From: Pseudomonas sp.
GTDB lineage: Bacteria > Pseudomonadota > Gammaproteobacteria > Pseudomonadales > Pseudomonadaceae
Assembly (NCBI RefSeq): GCF_030150285.1
Contig: NZ_JASLGE010000070.1
Coordinates: 1-64,000, forward strand
DNA: 64,000 nt
Direction: 5' to 3'
Part shown: piece after piece, positions 26,320 through 35,033 of the stretch
How positions within the stretch are numbered: the stretch's first letter is position 1
Layout: every line of letters begins with the position of its first letter
Position numbers and translations under genes: made by a program
The notes under the pieces: model-generated
Told to the model about the DNA's origin: nothing
What the model saw: only the letters and a program-made list of their open reading frames with translations
Databases searched by the model: none

Positions 26320-26701
26320 GTCTAGTAGCCCTAAGCCATAAGGCTAGGGAAGATTGCTGTAGAAACGCATTTTGATACACGACGGCCTTTATATACGTCT
26401 ATGGCGCAGCTTTAAAGCCAATGGGCTGAGTATTTTGTAGGTTAAGTGTTACGGCTGAGTTAAGGAAAGAGGGCTCATCCAAGTCGTATGAGCAAGCAGA
26501 GGGCCCACAGGTCAGGTCCGTTTCCTACTGAATATACGGGGTGTGGCTGACTAGCCTGTATCTGGTTTCTTGAAGTCGTATCAGCGCTGTGCACGACGAG
26601 CGCCCTCTCAGCCCTCATATGGTCTGACCTGCGGACCCTGTTCCCAAAACGCAAAAAGCCCCGGCTCACAGTGAGGCGGGGCTTTTTTACTGCAGTGCGG
26701 C
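26320..26701. other. Spacer between ttgR and fdxA with repeated complementary blocks
   Basis: The 382 bp contain no supported gene. AGAGGGC occurs twice (26468-26474, 26498-26504) with complements at 26602-26608 and 26611-26616; AGGTCAG (26509-26515) pairs with 26624-26630 and GGTCCG (26515-26520) with 26632-26637. AAGTCGTAT is directly repeated near 26481 and 26573. In other pseudomonads I recall rsmZ and rpoS flanking fdxA here; I do not see the many GGA motifs of RsmZ on either strand. Confidence 0.5.
26653..26688. terminator. Terminator downstream of fdxA (bidirectional)
   Basis: A GC-rich stem with AAAGCCCC and GGGGCTTT outer arms and an inner CTCAC/GTGAG helix, A-rich before and T-rich after, 14 bp past the fdxA stop. 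Confidence 0.88.
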
Positions 26702-27025
26702 TTAGCGTTCCAGATCAGCGATCTTGTTCGGCTTACCGTCCCACTCTTCCGCGTCCGGCAGAGCGTCTTTCTTTTCAGTGATGTTTGGCCAGATTTCGGC
26801 CAGCTCCACATTCAGCTGAATAAAGTTTTCCATGCCGGCAGGGATCTCATCTTCAGAGAAAATGGCCTGTGCGGGGCATTCAGGCTCACAAAGCGCGCAG
26901 TCGATGCACTCATCCGGGTGAATCACCAGGAAGTTCGGGCCTTCGTAAAAGCAGTCCACCGGACAGACTTCTACGCAGTCGGTGTACTTGCACTTGATGC
27001 AGTTGTCGGTGACGACGAAGGTCAT
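26702..27025 (-). CDS. fdxA: Ferredoxin FdxA ([3Fe-4S][4Fe-4S])
   Basis: A 107-residue 7Fe-8S ferredoxin starting MTFVVTDNCIKCKYTDCVEVCPVDC. Two cysteine clusters are seen: one in the first 25 residues and CIDCALCEPECP near residues 39-50. The C-terminal extension (about 50 residues) is typical of the Azotobacter-type FdI family. It is a low-potential electron carrier in the cytoplasm; its partner in pseudomonads is unclear, though the ferredoxin reductase gene fpr lies 10 kb away. It lies downstream of mutS on the same strand, with a large hairpin between. Confidence 0.95.
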   Translation of the reverse strand: MTFVVTDNCIKCKYTDCVEVCPVDCFYEGPNFLVIHPDECIDCALCEPECPAQAIFSEDEIPAGMENFIQLNVELAEIWPNITEKKDALPDAEEWDGKPNKIADLER

Positions 27026-27080
27026 TTCTAATTCTCTCCTCAGGCGGCGGCGGCAAAATCCTTCCAGTTCAGGTTCGCCG

Positions 27081-27134
27081 GGTTCGGGAGTGATATCTAC
27101 TGATCAGGCTAAAAGGCCAGTAGCATCCCGAACC
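27081..27134. repeat. Large bulged inverted repeat between mutS and fdxA
   Basis: GGTTCGGGA (27081-27089) pairs with TCCCGAACC (27126-27134), and inside it CTACTG (27097-27102) pairs with CAGTAG (27118-27123). The bulges are 7 and 2 bases. There is no T-run. It may be an RNA structure in the fdxA leader, a protective 3' end for mutS mRNA, or a DNA operator. Confidence 0.6.
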
Positions 27135-27154
27135 GCGCGCGATTCTAGCAGCTT

Positions 27155-29734
27155 TTAAAGGCGTGTCTTTAATGTGTAGAGCAAATCAAGTGCTTTACGT
27201 GGCGTCATGTTGTCCAGATCGAGCTTGGACAGGTCATCCAGAACCGGGTGCGGCAAGCTGGCAAACAGATCGCTCTGCTGCGGCGGTGCCTTTTTTCCGG
27301 GGGCCGCGCGCGGCGCTTCATGGGGCAGGCTTGTGGTTTCAAGACGGCTCAAGTGTTCGCGGGCACGAGTAATGACATTGCTTGGAACCCCTGCCAATTG
27401 CGCGACTGCCAAGCCATAGCTTTGGCTCGCCGGGCCGGGTAAGACGTGGTGCAGAAACACGATGCGTTCGTTGTGTTCAGTCGCGCTCAAGTGCACGTTG
27501 GCCACCAGCGGTTCGTTCTCGGGCAGCACCGTGAGTTCAAAGTAATGCGTGGCGAACAGGGTGTAGGCACGCAATTGGGCGAGCCGCTCGGCAGCAGCCC
27601 ATGCCAGCGACAAACCATCGAACGTGCTGGTACCGCGCCCCACTTCATCCATCAGCACCAGGCTGCGGTCAGTGGCGTTATGCAGAATGTTCGCGGTTTC
27701 GCTCATTTCGACCATGAAGGTTGACCGCCCGCCGGCCAGGTCATCGCTGGAGCCGATCCGGGTGAAAATCCGGTCCACCAGCGACAGTTCACAGCTGGCG
27801 GCGGGCACAAAGCTACCGATATGCGCGAGCAATACAATGAGTGCGGTCTGGCGCATGTAAGTGGATTTACCGCCCATGTTCGGGCCGGTGATTACCAACA
27901 TGCGAGTGTTGTCATCCAGCGCCAGGTCGTTGGCGACAAACGGCGTTGTCAGCACTTGCTCGACCACCGGGTGGCGACCTTGGCTGATGCGCATGCACGG
28001 CTCAGTGACAAAGCGCGGGCAGTTCAAGTCAAGGTTCAAGGCGCGTTCGGCCAGGTTGCTCAGTACATCCAGCTCGGCCAGTGCCGCTGCCGTGTCTTGT
28101 AGCGGTGGCAACTCCCCGATCAGGGTTTCAAGCAAGGCTTCGTACAGCATTTTCTCGCGGGCCAGCGCCCGGCTTTTCGCTGACAGGGCTTTGTCTTCAA
28201 AGGCTTTGAGCTCGGGCGTGATAAAGCGCTCCGCACCTTTAAGTGTCTGGCGGCGGATGTAATCGGCGGGAGCCTGTTCAGCCTGTTTGCTGGGCAACTC
28301 GATGAAGTAGCCATGAACACGGTTGTAGCCGACCTTCAGGTTGGCCAGGCCGGTGCGGGCCTTTTCGCGGGCCTCAAGATCAATCAGAAACTGCCCGGCG
28401 TTTTCGCTCAGGGACTGCAGCTCATCCAGTTCGGCGTCATAACCGGTCTTCAACACACCGCCATCGCGAATCACCGCAGGCGGGTTATCGATAATGGCTT
28501 TGTCCAGCAGCGCTGCCAGTTCCGGGTAGGTGCGGGTGACCGTTGCCAGGTGTTGCAGGTGCGGTGCCTCAAGGCCGAGCATCGCATCTTGCAGCTCAGG
28601 CAGGGCGCTCAAGGCATCACGCAGTCGTGCCAGGTCGCGTGGGCGGGCATTGCGCAAACCGATACGGGCCAGAATACGTTCCAGGTCACCGATTTCCTTG
28701 AGCTGCGGTTGCAGTTTTTCGAAGCGATAACCGTCCAGCAGGCAGGTAATGGACGACTGGCGCGCCAGCAGAACAGTCAAATCCCTAAGTGGCCGGTTCA
28801 GCCAGCGCGTCAGCAGGCGACTGCCCATTGACGTCTGGCAGCGGTCAACCACCGATTGCAGCGTGTTGTCGCGGCCACCGGCCAGGTTAGTGTCCAGCTC
28901 CAGATTGCGACGGCTGGCCCCATCCAGCACGACGGTATCGTCCAGGCGTTCATGGCGCAGGCTGCGCAAGTGGGGCAGGGCGGTGCGCTGGGTTTCCTTG
29001 GCGTAGCTGAGCAAACACCCGGCGGCACCGATGGCCAGTGTCAGGTTCTCGCAGCCGAAACCTTTAAGATCCTGGGTGGAGAATTGCTGGCACAGGCTTT
29101 TCAGCGCCGAATCGCGCTCAAAGTCCCACGGTGCACGCCGCCGCACGCCCCGGCGCTTTTCGGCTGGCAGCCCTTGTGGCCAGTCGTCCGGGATCATCAG
29201 TTCTACCGGGTTGATCCGCTCCAGCTCCGCCAGCAGGTTCTCCCAGCCCTTGATCTCCAGCACCGAGAAGTTGCCACTGGTGATGTCCAGTACGGCAAGG
29301 CCAAACAAACGCTCATCGCCCAGCACTGCGGCGATCAGATTATCGCGGCGTTCATCCAGCAGCGCTTCATCGCTGACCGTACCCGGCGTAATGATCCGCA
29401 CGACCTGACGATCCACCGGACCTTTACTGGTAGCAGGGTCACCGACCTGTTCGCAAATCACCACGGACTCGCCCAGCTTGACCAGCTTGGCCAGGTAACC
29501 TTCCGCCGCATGGTAAGGAATCCCGCACATCGGGATGGCCTGGCCGGCAGATTGCCCACGCGCCGTAAGGGTGATATCCAGCAGCTTGGCGGCTTTCTTC
29601 GCGTCTTCGTAGAAAATCTCGTAGAAGTCGCCCATGCGGTAAAACATCAACTGATCAGGGTGCTGGTTTTTCAAACGCCAGTACTGCTGCATCATTGGCG
29701 TGTGGGAGGACAGGTCGCTGGTATTTTTACTCAT
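27155..29734 (-). CDS. mutS: DNA mismatch repair ATPase MutS
   Basis: An 859-residue MutS with the full bacterial layout: N-terminal mismatch-recognition domain including the GDFYEIF element near residue 35 (Phe stacks on the mismatch, Glu contacts it), connector, lever and clamp domains, and the ABC ATPase with Walker A GPNMGGKST near residue 620 and DEVGRGTST further on. It scans DNA for mismatches and recruits MutL. It is divergent from pncC/cinA. The neighbourhood mutS-cinA-recA-recX is conserved in Pseudomonas. Confidence 0.97.
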   Translation of the reverse strand: MSKNTSDLSSHTPMMQQYWRLKNQHPDQLMFYRMGDFYEIFYEDAKKAAKLLDITLTARGQSAGQAIPMCGIPYHAAEGYLAKLVKLGESVVICEQVGDPATSKGPVDRQVVRIITPGTVSDEALLDERRDNLIAAVLGDERLFGLAVLDITSGNFSVLEIKGWENLLAELERINPVELMIPDDWPQGLPAEKRRGVRRRAPWDFERDSALKSLCQQFSTQDLKGFGCENLTLAIGAAGCLLSYAKETQRTALPHLRSLRHERLDDTVVLDGASRRNLELDTNLAGGRDNTLQSVVDRCQTSMGSRLLTRWLNRPLRDLTVLLARQSSITCLLDGYRFEKLQPQLKEIGDLERILARIGLRNARPRDLARLRDALSALPELQDAMLGLEAPHLQHLATVTRTYPELAALLDKAIIDNPPAVIRDGGVLKTGYDAELDELQSLSENAGQFLIDLEAREKARTGLANLKVGYNRVHGYFIELPSKQAEQAPADYIRRQTLKGAERFITPELKAFEDKALSAKSRALAREKMLYEALLETLIGELPPLQDTAAALAELDVLSNLAERALNLDLNCPRFVTEPCMRISQGRHPVVEQVLTTPFVANDLALDDNTRMLVITGPNMGGKSTYMRQTALIVLLAHIGSFVPAASCELSLVDRIFTRIGSSDDLAGGRSTFMVEMSETANILHNATDRSLVLMDEVGRGTSTFDGLSLAWAAAERLAQLRAYTLFATHYFELTVLPENEPLVANVHLSATEHNERIVFLHHVLPGPASQSYGLAVAQLAGVPSNVITRAREHLSRLETTSLPHEAPRAAPGKKAPPQQSDLFASLPHPVLDDLSKLDLDNMTPRKALDLLYTLKTRL

Positions 29735-29946
29735 GAGGGGGCTTAGGCGGGTTCGTTTGAAAAGAGGGGTAAAAAGTGGCGCAAGGCGCTGGCTTTTCGC
29801 AATGTACTCAAGGTTAACATGCCAGTCCCCTGCATCTACAGGCGCGAATCCGTCTGCAATCGCGGGGCGCTCTATATAGAAGAAACAGAATCTGCCCGCG
29901 ATGAACCGGCGTGCAGATCAAGGTCACTATCTGTCAGGAGACGATC

Positions 29947-30447
29947 ATGGATTCACTCTCTCAACTCGCGGCTGAGCTCGGGCAGCAGTTACAGGCGCTT
30001 AACGCTCAAGTGACCACTGCCGAATCCTGCACCGGTGGGGGGATTGCACAGGCCATCACCCGAACGCCCGGCAGTTCTGCCTGGTTTGAAGCCGGCTTTG
30101 TCACGTATTCGAACCGGCAGAAAACGCGACAACTGGGGGTTCCAGAGCCATTGTTTGCCCAGGTCGGTGCGGTCAGCCGTGAAGTGGTTGAGGCCATGGT
30201 GCGCGGTGCGCAGGTGCAAAGTGACGCGCGATTCGCCGTTGCAGTCAGTGGTGTCGCCGGGCCGGGAGGCGGGTCGGTGGACAAACCGGTAGGCACCGTC
30301 TGGTTGGCGTGGGGCGTGGGTGACGTGGTCACCGCCGAGTGCCGGCACTTCCCCGGTGATCGTGATGAGGTGCGCTTGCAAACGGTGAAAGCTGCTTTGG
30401 AGGGGCTAATACGCCGAACGGTAGGCGAAATAAAAAATCAGGGGTAG
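29947..30447 (+). CDS. pncC: CinA C-terminal family nicotinamide-nucleotide amidohydrolase
   Basis: A 166-residue stand-alone CinA C-terminal domain (PncC/YgaD type). Family motifs are TTAESCTGGGIA near residue 20, with the catalytic serine likely there, then GSSAWFEAGFVTYSN and VSGVAGPGGG. It deamidates NMN to nicotinate mononucleotide in the pyridine-nucleotide salvage cycle. The start at 29947 has CAGGAGACG upstream; the frame continues to 29911 without a ribosome site. It precedes recA by 83 bp, but recA has its own SOS promoter. It lacks the N-terminal domain of full-length CinA. Confidence 0.93.
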   Translation: MDSLSQLAAELGQQLQALNAQVTTAESCTGGGIAQAITRTPGSSAWFEAGFVTYSNRQKTRQLGVPEPLFAQVGAVSREVVEAMVRGAQVQSDARFAVAVSGVAGPGGGSVDKPVGTVWLAWGVGDVVTAECRHFPGDRDEVRLQTVKAALEGLIRRTVGEIKNQG

Positions 30448-30474
30448 GCGATCCTTTAACCCTGTGGAATAATA

Positions 30475-30490
30475 CTGTCTACTTATACAG
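30475..30490 (+). promoter_or_regulatory. LexA box of recA
   Basis: CTGTCTACTTATACAG fits CTG-N10-CAG and lies 40 bp before the recA ATG, overlapping the promoter as usual. Confidence 0.92.
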
Positions 30491-30530
30491 TTATCGGCCG
30501 ACCGGCCATATTGATTACGAGAGGACTTTA

Positions 30531-31652
30531 ATGGACGACAACAAGAAGAAAGCCTTGGCTGCGGCCTTGGGTCAGATCGAACGTCAATTCGGCAAGGGTG
30601 CCGTGATGCTGATGGGCGAGCAAGAGCGTCAGGAAGTACCGGCGATCTCTACTGGTTCCCTCGGCCTGGACATTGCGCTGGGCATTGGCGGTCTGCCAAA
30701 GGGTCGTATTGTTGAAATTTACGGTCCGGAATCGTCAGGTAAAACCACGCTGACCCTGTCCGTGATTGCCCAGGCGCAAAAAGCCGGTGCAACCTGTGCT
30801 TTCGTCGACGCCGAACACGCCCTTGACCCTGAATATGCGGCCAAGCTGGGTGTGAACGTCGATGACTTGCTGGTTTCCCAGCCTGACACCGGCGAGCAGG
30901 CGCTCGAAATTACCGACATGCTGGTGCGCTCCAATGCGGTTGACGTGATCATTATCGACTCCGTAGCGGCACTGACACCTAAAGCTGAAATCGAAGGCGA
31001 CATGGGTGATATGCACGTTGGCTTGCAAGCCCGTCTGATGTCCCAAGCGCTGCGTAAAATCACCGGTAACATCAAGAACGCCAACTGCCTGGTGATCTTC
31101 ATTAACCAGATCCGCATGAAAATCGGCGTAATGTTCGGTAGCCCGGAGACCACCACCGGGGGTAACGCGCTGAAGTTCTACTCATCTGTACGTCTGGACA
31201 TCCGCCGCACGGGTGCAGTGAAAGAAGGCGATGTGATTGTCGGCAGCGAAACCCGCGTCAAAGTGGTCAAGAACAAAATGGCCCCGCCATTCCGTCAGGC
31301 CGAGTTCCAGATTCTTTACGGCAAGGGTATCTACCTGAACGGTGAGATGATCGATTTGGGTGTGCTGCATGGTTTCGTCGAGAAAGCAGGCGCGTGGTAC
31401 AGCTATAACGGCAACAAAATTGGTCAGGGCAAGGCGAACTCTGCCAAGTTCCTGGACGATAACCCTGAAATCAAAGACGCTCTCGAAAAACAACTGCGCG
31501 CCAAACTGTTGGGGCCAAAGACTGATAGCGAGTTGGCAGAATTGAAGGTTATGCCAAAACTGAGCAAGGCAGCCAAAGCCGCTGCCGATGAAGCCGAAGC
31601 TGCAGAAATGGCGCTCGAAAACGCCGGCTCAGGTGCTGAAAACGATAACTGA
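30531..31652 (+). CDS. recA: Recombinase RecA
   Basis: A 373-residue RecA that forms filaments on single-stranded DNA, drives homologous recombination and triggers LexA self-cleavage. Walker A GPESSGKT is at residues 65-72, Walker B ends in VIIIDSVAAL, and loop L2 contains GVMFGSPETTTGGNALKF. The core is highly conserved; the Ala/Glu-rich C-terminal tail (about the last 35 residues) makes the protein about 20 residues longer than E. coli RecA. GAGAGGACT stands before the ATG. recX follows after 8 bp. Confidence 0.98.
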   Translation: MDDNKKKALAAALGQIERQFGKGAVMLMGEQERQEVPAISTGSLGLDIALGIGGLPKGRIVEIYGPESSGKTTLTLSVIAQAQKAGATCAFVDAEHALDPEYAAKLGVNVDDLLVSQPDTGEQALEITDMLVRSNAVDVIIIDSVAALTPKAEIEGDMGDMHVGLQARLMSQALRKITGNIKNANCLVIFINQIRMKIGVMFGSPETTTGGNALKFYSSVRLDIRRTGAVKEGDVIVGSETRVKVVKNKMAPPFRQAEFQILYGKGIYLNGEMIDLGVLHGFVEKAGAWYSYNGNKIGQGKANSAKFLDDNPEIKDALEKQLRAKLLGPKTDSELAELKVMPKLSKAAKAAADEAEAAEMALENAGSGAENDN

Positions 31653-31660
31653 CAGCCCTT

Positions 31661-32128
31661 ATGACAGTCGTTTTGGAAGACCTCGTCTCGGTACGACGAA
31701 CGGCAATGGACCTGCTTGCGCGGCGCGAGCACGGTCGAGTCGAGCTGGCGCGCAAGCTGCGTCAGCGCGGTGCCTGCCCTGAGATGATTGATACGGCTCT
31801 GGACCGTTTGACGGAAGAGGGCTTGTTATCAGAGTCGCGTTACCTTGAGAGTTACATCGCTTACCGGGCAGGCTCCGGGTACGGCCCTTTGCGTATTCGC
31901 GAAGAGCTGAACCAGCGGGGCTTACCGCGTGGGGATGTCGAGCAAGCGTTGCGTGAGTGCGGTTTTAACTGGCAAGAACGACTGGAAGAAACCTGGCGGC
32001 GCAAGTATTCCGGGCAGTTACCCCACGATGTGAAGGAGCGTGCCCGCCAAGGGCGCTTCCTGGCGCATAGAGGGTATTCGCTTGAAATGATTGGCCGCCT
32101 GTTAAGCGGCCGAGAGTTTGACGACTGA
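31661..32128 (+). CDS. recX: RecA regulator RecX
   Basis: A 155-residue RecX made of three-helix repeats, with the family's RLTEEGLLSESRYLESYI and GYGPLRIREELNQRGL elements. It binds RecA filaments and limits their growth. It is directly downstream of recA and should be read through from the SOS promoter at lower level. An imperfect hairpin lies after it and before the convergent LOG-family gene. Confidence 0.95.
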   Translation: MTVVLEDLVSVRRTAMDLLARREHGRVELARKLRQRGACPEMIDTALDRLTEEGLLSESRYLESYIAYRAGSGYGPLRIREELNQRGLPRGDVEQALRECGFNWQERLEETWRRKYSGQLPHDVKERARQGRFLAHRGYSLEMIGRLLSGREFDD

Positions 32129-32191
32129 CGGTGTAACCGTTCTTCTGCACAGGCCTGTTCAGGCGTGTGCAACCCGGCAGTTCTTGCCAGA

Positions 32192-32225
32192 TTTCGTAGC
32201 GGTGCCTGTGGGCCACGCTACGAAA
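32192..32225. terminator. Inverted repeat between recX and the LOG gene
   Basis: TTTCGTAGCG (32192-32201) and CGCTACGAAA (32216-32225) make a 10-bp stem with a 14-base loop between convergent genes. T-runs are short, so termination is likely but not certain. Confidence 0.6.
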
Positions 32226-32237
32226 TGCGCCCGACTC

Positions 32238-33290
32238 TCAATCCCAATGTTGCGGCAGGTTGATAAAGTCGATCAGCTCGCGCAATCGGCCTTGATTTCT
32301 ACCGCTGAACGTAAAGCTCAGACGGCTAAGGTGGCTGAGGCCCGGTTCATCGTCTTGCTGTTGATGAAAACCGTCCTTCAAACAGATATCTGCAAATGCC
32401 TGTTGAATATGAACCAGCGCCGACGGGTTGACTGGGCGTTTCATGCGTAGCACGAAGGTTTTGTTCAGCCAACGAGTCGAGTGGAAGTTACTGTAAAACT
32501 GGGTGATGTGCGCCACTGCCTCTTCAGCGCTGTGTACCAAACGTACCAGCTTGAGGTCATTGGGAAGAATGTATTGGTTGGCTTCCAACTGCGCATGAAT
32601 AAAGTCCAGCGCACTGTTCCAGAACGTCCCCCCCGGCATGTCCAGCAGCACCACCGGTACCAGCGGTGTTTTTCCGGTTTGAATCAGTGTCAGGACTTCC
32701 AGGACTTCATCCAGCGTGCCAAAACCGCCGGGGCACATCACCAGCGCTTCAGCCTCCTTGATGAAGAACAGCTTGCGGGTGAAGAAAAAATGAAAAGCCA
32801 GCAGGTGATCGCTGTCGTGGATGGTTGGGTTGGCGCGCTGTTCGAACGGCAGGGTGATGTTGAAACCCAGGCTGTGGTCAAGCCCGGCACCTTCGTGGGC
32901 CGCGGCCATAATGCCGGCTCCGCCTCCGGTAATCACCATCATGTCTGCTTTTGCCAGGGTTGCACCGACCTCGCGGGCCAGCGCATAGAGCGGGTGTTCG
33001 ACGGGCGTGCGTGCGGAGCCGAATACGGTCACTTTGCGCCGGCCTTTAAAGGTCTCAAGTGTTCTGAAGGTTTTTTCGAATTCACGGATGGCTTGCAGCG
33101 TGATTTTGGCATTCCAGCGATCAAAGTCATCGTGGGCCATGCGCAAGGTGGTCAGTAACATTTCTCGGTAGAGTGCACGGTTCGGGCTGTTTGGCGCTGC
33201 TTCTTGCAGTAACTCATCAACCCGCTGAACAAAATCCAGGCCTTGGTTCTCAAAATAAAGAGCCAGGGTTTCATTGGATGGGTCAGGCAT
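32238..33290 (-). CDS. LOG-family protein (TIGR00730-like, nucleotide phosphoribohydrolase fold)
   Basis: A protein of about 350 residues with the LOG/MoCo-carrier Rossmann fold. The family signature PGGFGTLDE near residue 205 and GGGAGIMAAAHEGA near 125 match cytokinin-activating nucleoside 5'-monophosphate phosphoribohydrolases and their bacterial relatives, often mislabelled lysine decarboxylase. The N-terminal 90 residues and C-terminal 90 residues are extra to the core. The frame is open to 33374, but AAGGAG at ideal spacing precedes the ATG at 33290. Its substrate is unknown; nucleotide salvage is an inference. Confidence 0.85.
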   Translation of the reverse strand: MPDPSNETLALYFENQGLDFVQRVDELLQEAAPNSPNRALYREMLLTTLRMAHDDFDRWNAKITLQAIREFEKTFRTLETFKGRRKVTVFGSARTPVEHPLYALAREVGATLAKADMMVITGGGAGIMAAAHEGAGLDHSLGFNITLPFEQRANPTIHDSDHLLAFHFFFTRKLFFIKEAEALVMCPGGFGTLDEVLEVLTLIQTGKTPLVPVVLLDMPGGTFWNSALDFIHAQLEANQYILPNDLKLVRLVHSAEEAVAHITQFYSNFHSTRWLNKTFVLRMKRPVNPSALVHIQQAFADICLKDGFHQQQDDEPGLSHLSRLSFTFSGRNQGRLRELIDFINLPQHWD

Positions 33291-33478
33291 GTACTTCTCC
33301 TTCTGTACAACGTCCAGGCGCTGAATGTTAGACATGATCGTTCGATGATGGTCTGGCGAGGTCTTTGCTGGCAATAGCTAATTGCCTGATGCCGATGAAG
33401 ATTCAGTGAGGCAGTGATGGGCGTTGAGCGCGTGCAAACGCCGCTGTGAGCAACGGCGTTTGCAGGGGGAAGGGGGGA

Positions 33479-33889
33479 TTACTTTTTACGCTGGCAGTTA
33501 CTGGCCTGAAAGTCCTGCACCAGTACCGATGTGTTCACCTTGTACTCCCTGAAGCTGTAGCGCAGCGTGGCACCTTGCTGCATCAGCGTGCGGAAACCGT
33601 CGTTGCTGCACACGCTCTTACCCAGTTTCTGCACGGTCTCCTCAGGGTTGGAGCGCATTTGGGCGGCTAAAGTCGGGCTGGTTTCCAGGTTATTGATCAG
33701 AACGGTACCGTCAACCGTGAAGCCTTTATCCAGCAAGTCGGGATTAATAGCCCTTGGTGTGCCGTCATTGCTTTTCTCTGCGACCTTTAACAGGGTTTTG
33801 TTCAGCTCAAAGTCTTTGAGAGAGGCTGCTTGCGCGCTCAAGGGTAAGGCGAAAACAAGCGCGAGGGCCGGAATAATGGTGCGCAACAT
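33479..33889 (-). CDS. Secreted protein of the quorum-sensing-regulated virulence factor family (PA3611-like)
   Basis: A 136-residue protein with a Sec signal peptide (residues 1-21, cleaved after SAQA) and a mature domain starting ASLKDFELNKTLLKVAEKS. Two cysteines (near residues 94 and 131) could form a disulfide. I recognise it as related to P. aeruginosa PA3611, annotated as a quorum-sensing-regulated virulence factor, whose molecular role is not established to my knowledge. The recA-recX-to-PA3611-like order fits P. aeruginosa. GAGAGT precedes the ATG. Confidence 0.72.
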   Translation of the reverse strand: MLRTIIPALALVFALPLSAQAASLKDFELNKTLLKVAEKSNDGTPRAINPDLLDKGFTVDGTVLINNLETSPTLAAQMRSNPEETVQKLGKSVCSNDGFRTLMQQGATLRYSFREYKVNTSVLVQDFQASNCQRKK

Positions 33890-34108
33890 GAAACTCTCCT
33901 GATTCAGTGACGCAGGTTTTGACCCGCCACGTATCTATGTGTTCAGTGGCGCGAGAGTATAGGTCAGCATCATCAGGCATGAAATGCCAAAGGTGATGGG
34001 CTCGCGTGCTGGTGCCTTGCCTCTGTTAGACTTCGCGGCTTCCTGATTTTTATCCGTTTTTTTGCCAGTACACGGTAAATGGGCGGTCGGTGCCTTAAGT
34101 ACATACCC

Positions 34109-34870
34109 ATGACCATGACAACGTTTTCCCCTAATGCCGTAGCCCGATTGCGAGACGAGCGTGAAGAGGAGAGTACCAAGCCCTATTTGGCCCGTGGTTC
34201 ACGTGCGCCACGCTGTCATACCTGTCGCGTGATCGAGAGTCATTGCCTGTGCAACTGGCGACCGCACGTGGCGACCCGCGCGGGTGTGTGCTTGATCATG
34301 ACCAAGAAAGAAGTGTTCAAGCCCAGCAATACCGGTTGGCTGATCGCTGACGTGGTGAGCGATAATTTTGCCTTTATCTGGTCACGCACCGAAACCGACC
34401 AGGCTTTACTGGCGTTGTTGGCTGATCCGCAGTGGCAGCCTTATCTGGTGTTTCCTGGTGAATATGTCGCGCCTGAGCGCGTAACGCACACCGTTGAGAT
34501 CGATACCCGCAAGCGACCGCTGTTCATTTTGTTGGACGCGACCTGGACCGAAGCCCGTAAAATTTTCCGCAAAAGCCCTTACTTCGATGCGCTGCCCATT
34601 CTCAGCCTGTTACCGGAGAAACTTTCGCGTTACCGCTTGCGCCGATCGACTCGCAATGAGCACTTGTGCACGGCGGAAGTCGCGAGCCTGTGCCTGGACC
34701 TGGCGGGCGATACCCTGGCTTCCCGCGCACTGGATGCTTACTTCGATGTGTTCAGCCAGCACTACCTGGATGCCAAGAACCAGTTACCGATCAATGAGAA
34801 CAGCGCAGCCCATCGGGAGTTGAGCGTTTTCTGTAAAAGACCTTCGCCGCAATTGTGCTCAATAGACTAA
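34109..34870 (+). CDS. DTW-domain tRNA-uridine aminocarboxypropyltransferase (TapT-like)
   Basis: A protein of about 253 residues of the DTW family. It has the N-terminal cysteine set CHTC...CLC (about residues 38-50), likely zinc-binding, and the signature LLDATWTEARKIF. Members such as E. coli TapT (YfiP) add an aminocarboxypropyl group from SAM to uridine 47 of some tRNAs (acp3U). The start is uncertain: ATGs at 34109 and 34115 are close together and neither has a clear ribosome site; I took the first. It is a single gene. Confidence 0.82.
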   Translation: MTMTTFSPNAVARLRDEREEESTKPYLARGSRAPRCHTCRVIESHCLCNWRPHVATRAGVCLIMTKKEVFKPSNTGWLIADVVSDNFAFIWSRTETDQALLALLADPQWQPYLVFPGEYVAPERVTHTVEIDTRKRPLFILLDATWTEARKIFRKSPYFDALPILSLLPEKLSRYRLRRSTRNEHLCTAEVASLCLDLAGDTLASRALDAYFDVFSQHYLDAKNQLPINENSAAHRELSVFCKRPSPQLCSID

Positions 34871-35033
34871 AGAAGTAGCGCTACAATTTTGTCCATGCCG
34901 TAAGCGCGTGCTCGGTGCCCGTGTCAGGTAAATTCTTGACCACCCTGGGTTCGCTGGGCATGCTTGGCAGCCGATTCGGTTGCAGTAGCGGCTCAGACGC
35001 TTATATTTGCCGACGTTTGGCGTAAATCGCGCC

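Noticed and set aside
26320..26701. rsmZ sRNA between ttgR and fdxA
   Set aside because: Expected by synteny with other pseudomonads, but neither strand shows repeated GGA loops or the GacA upstream site.
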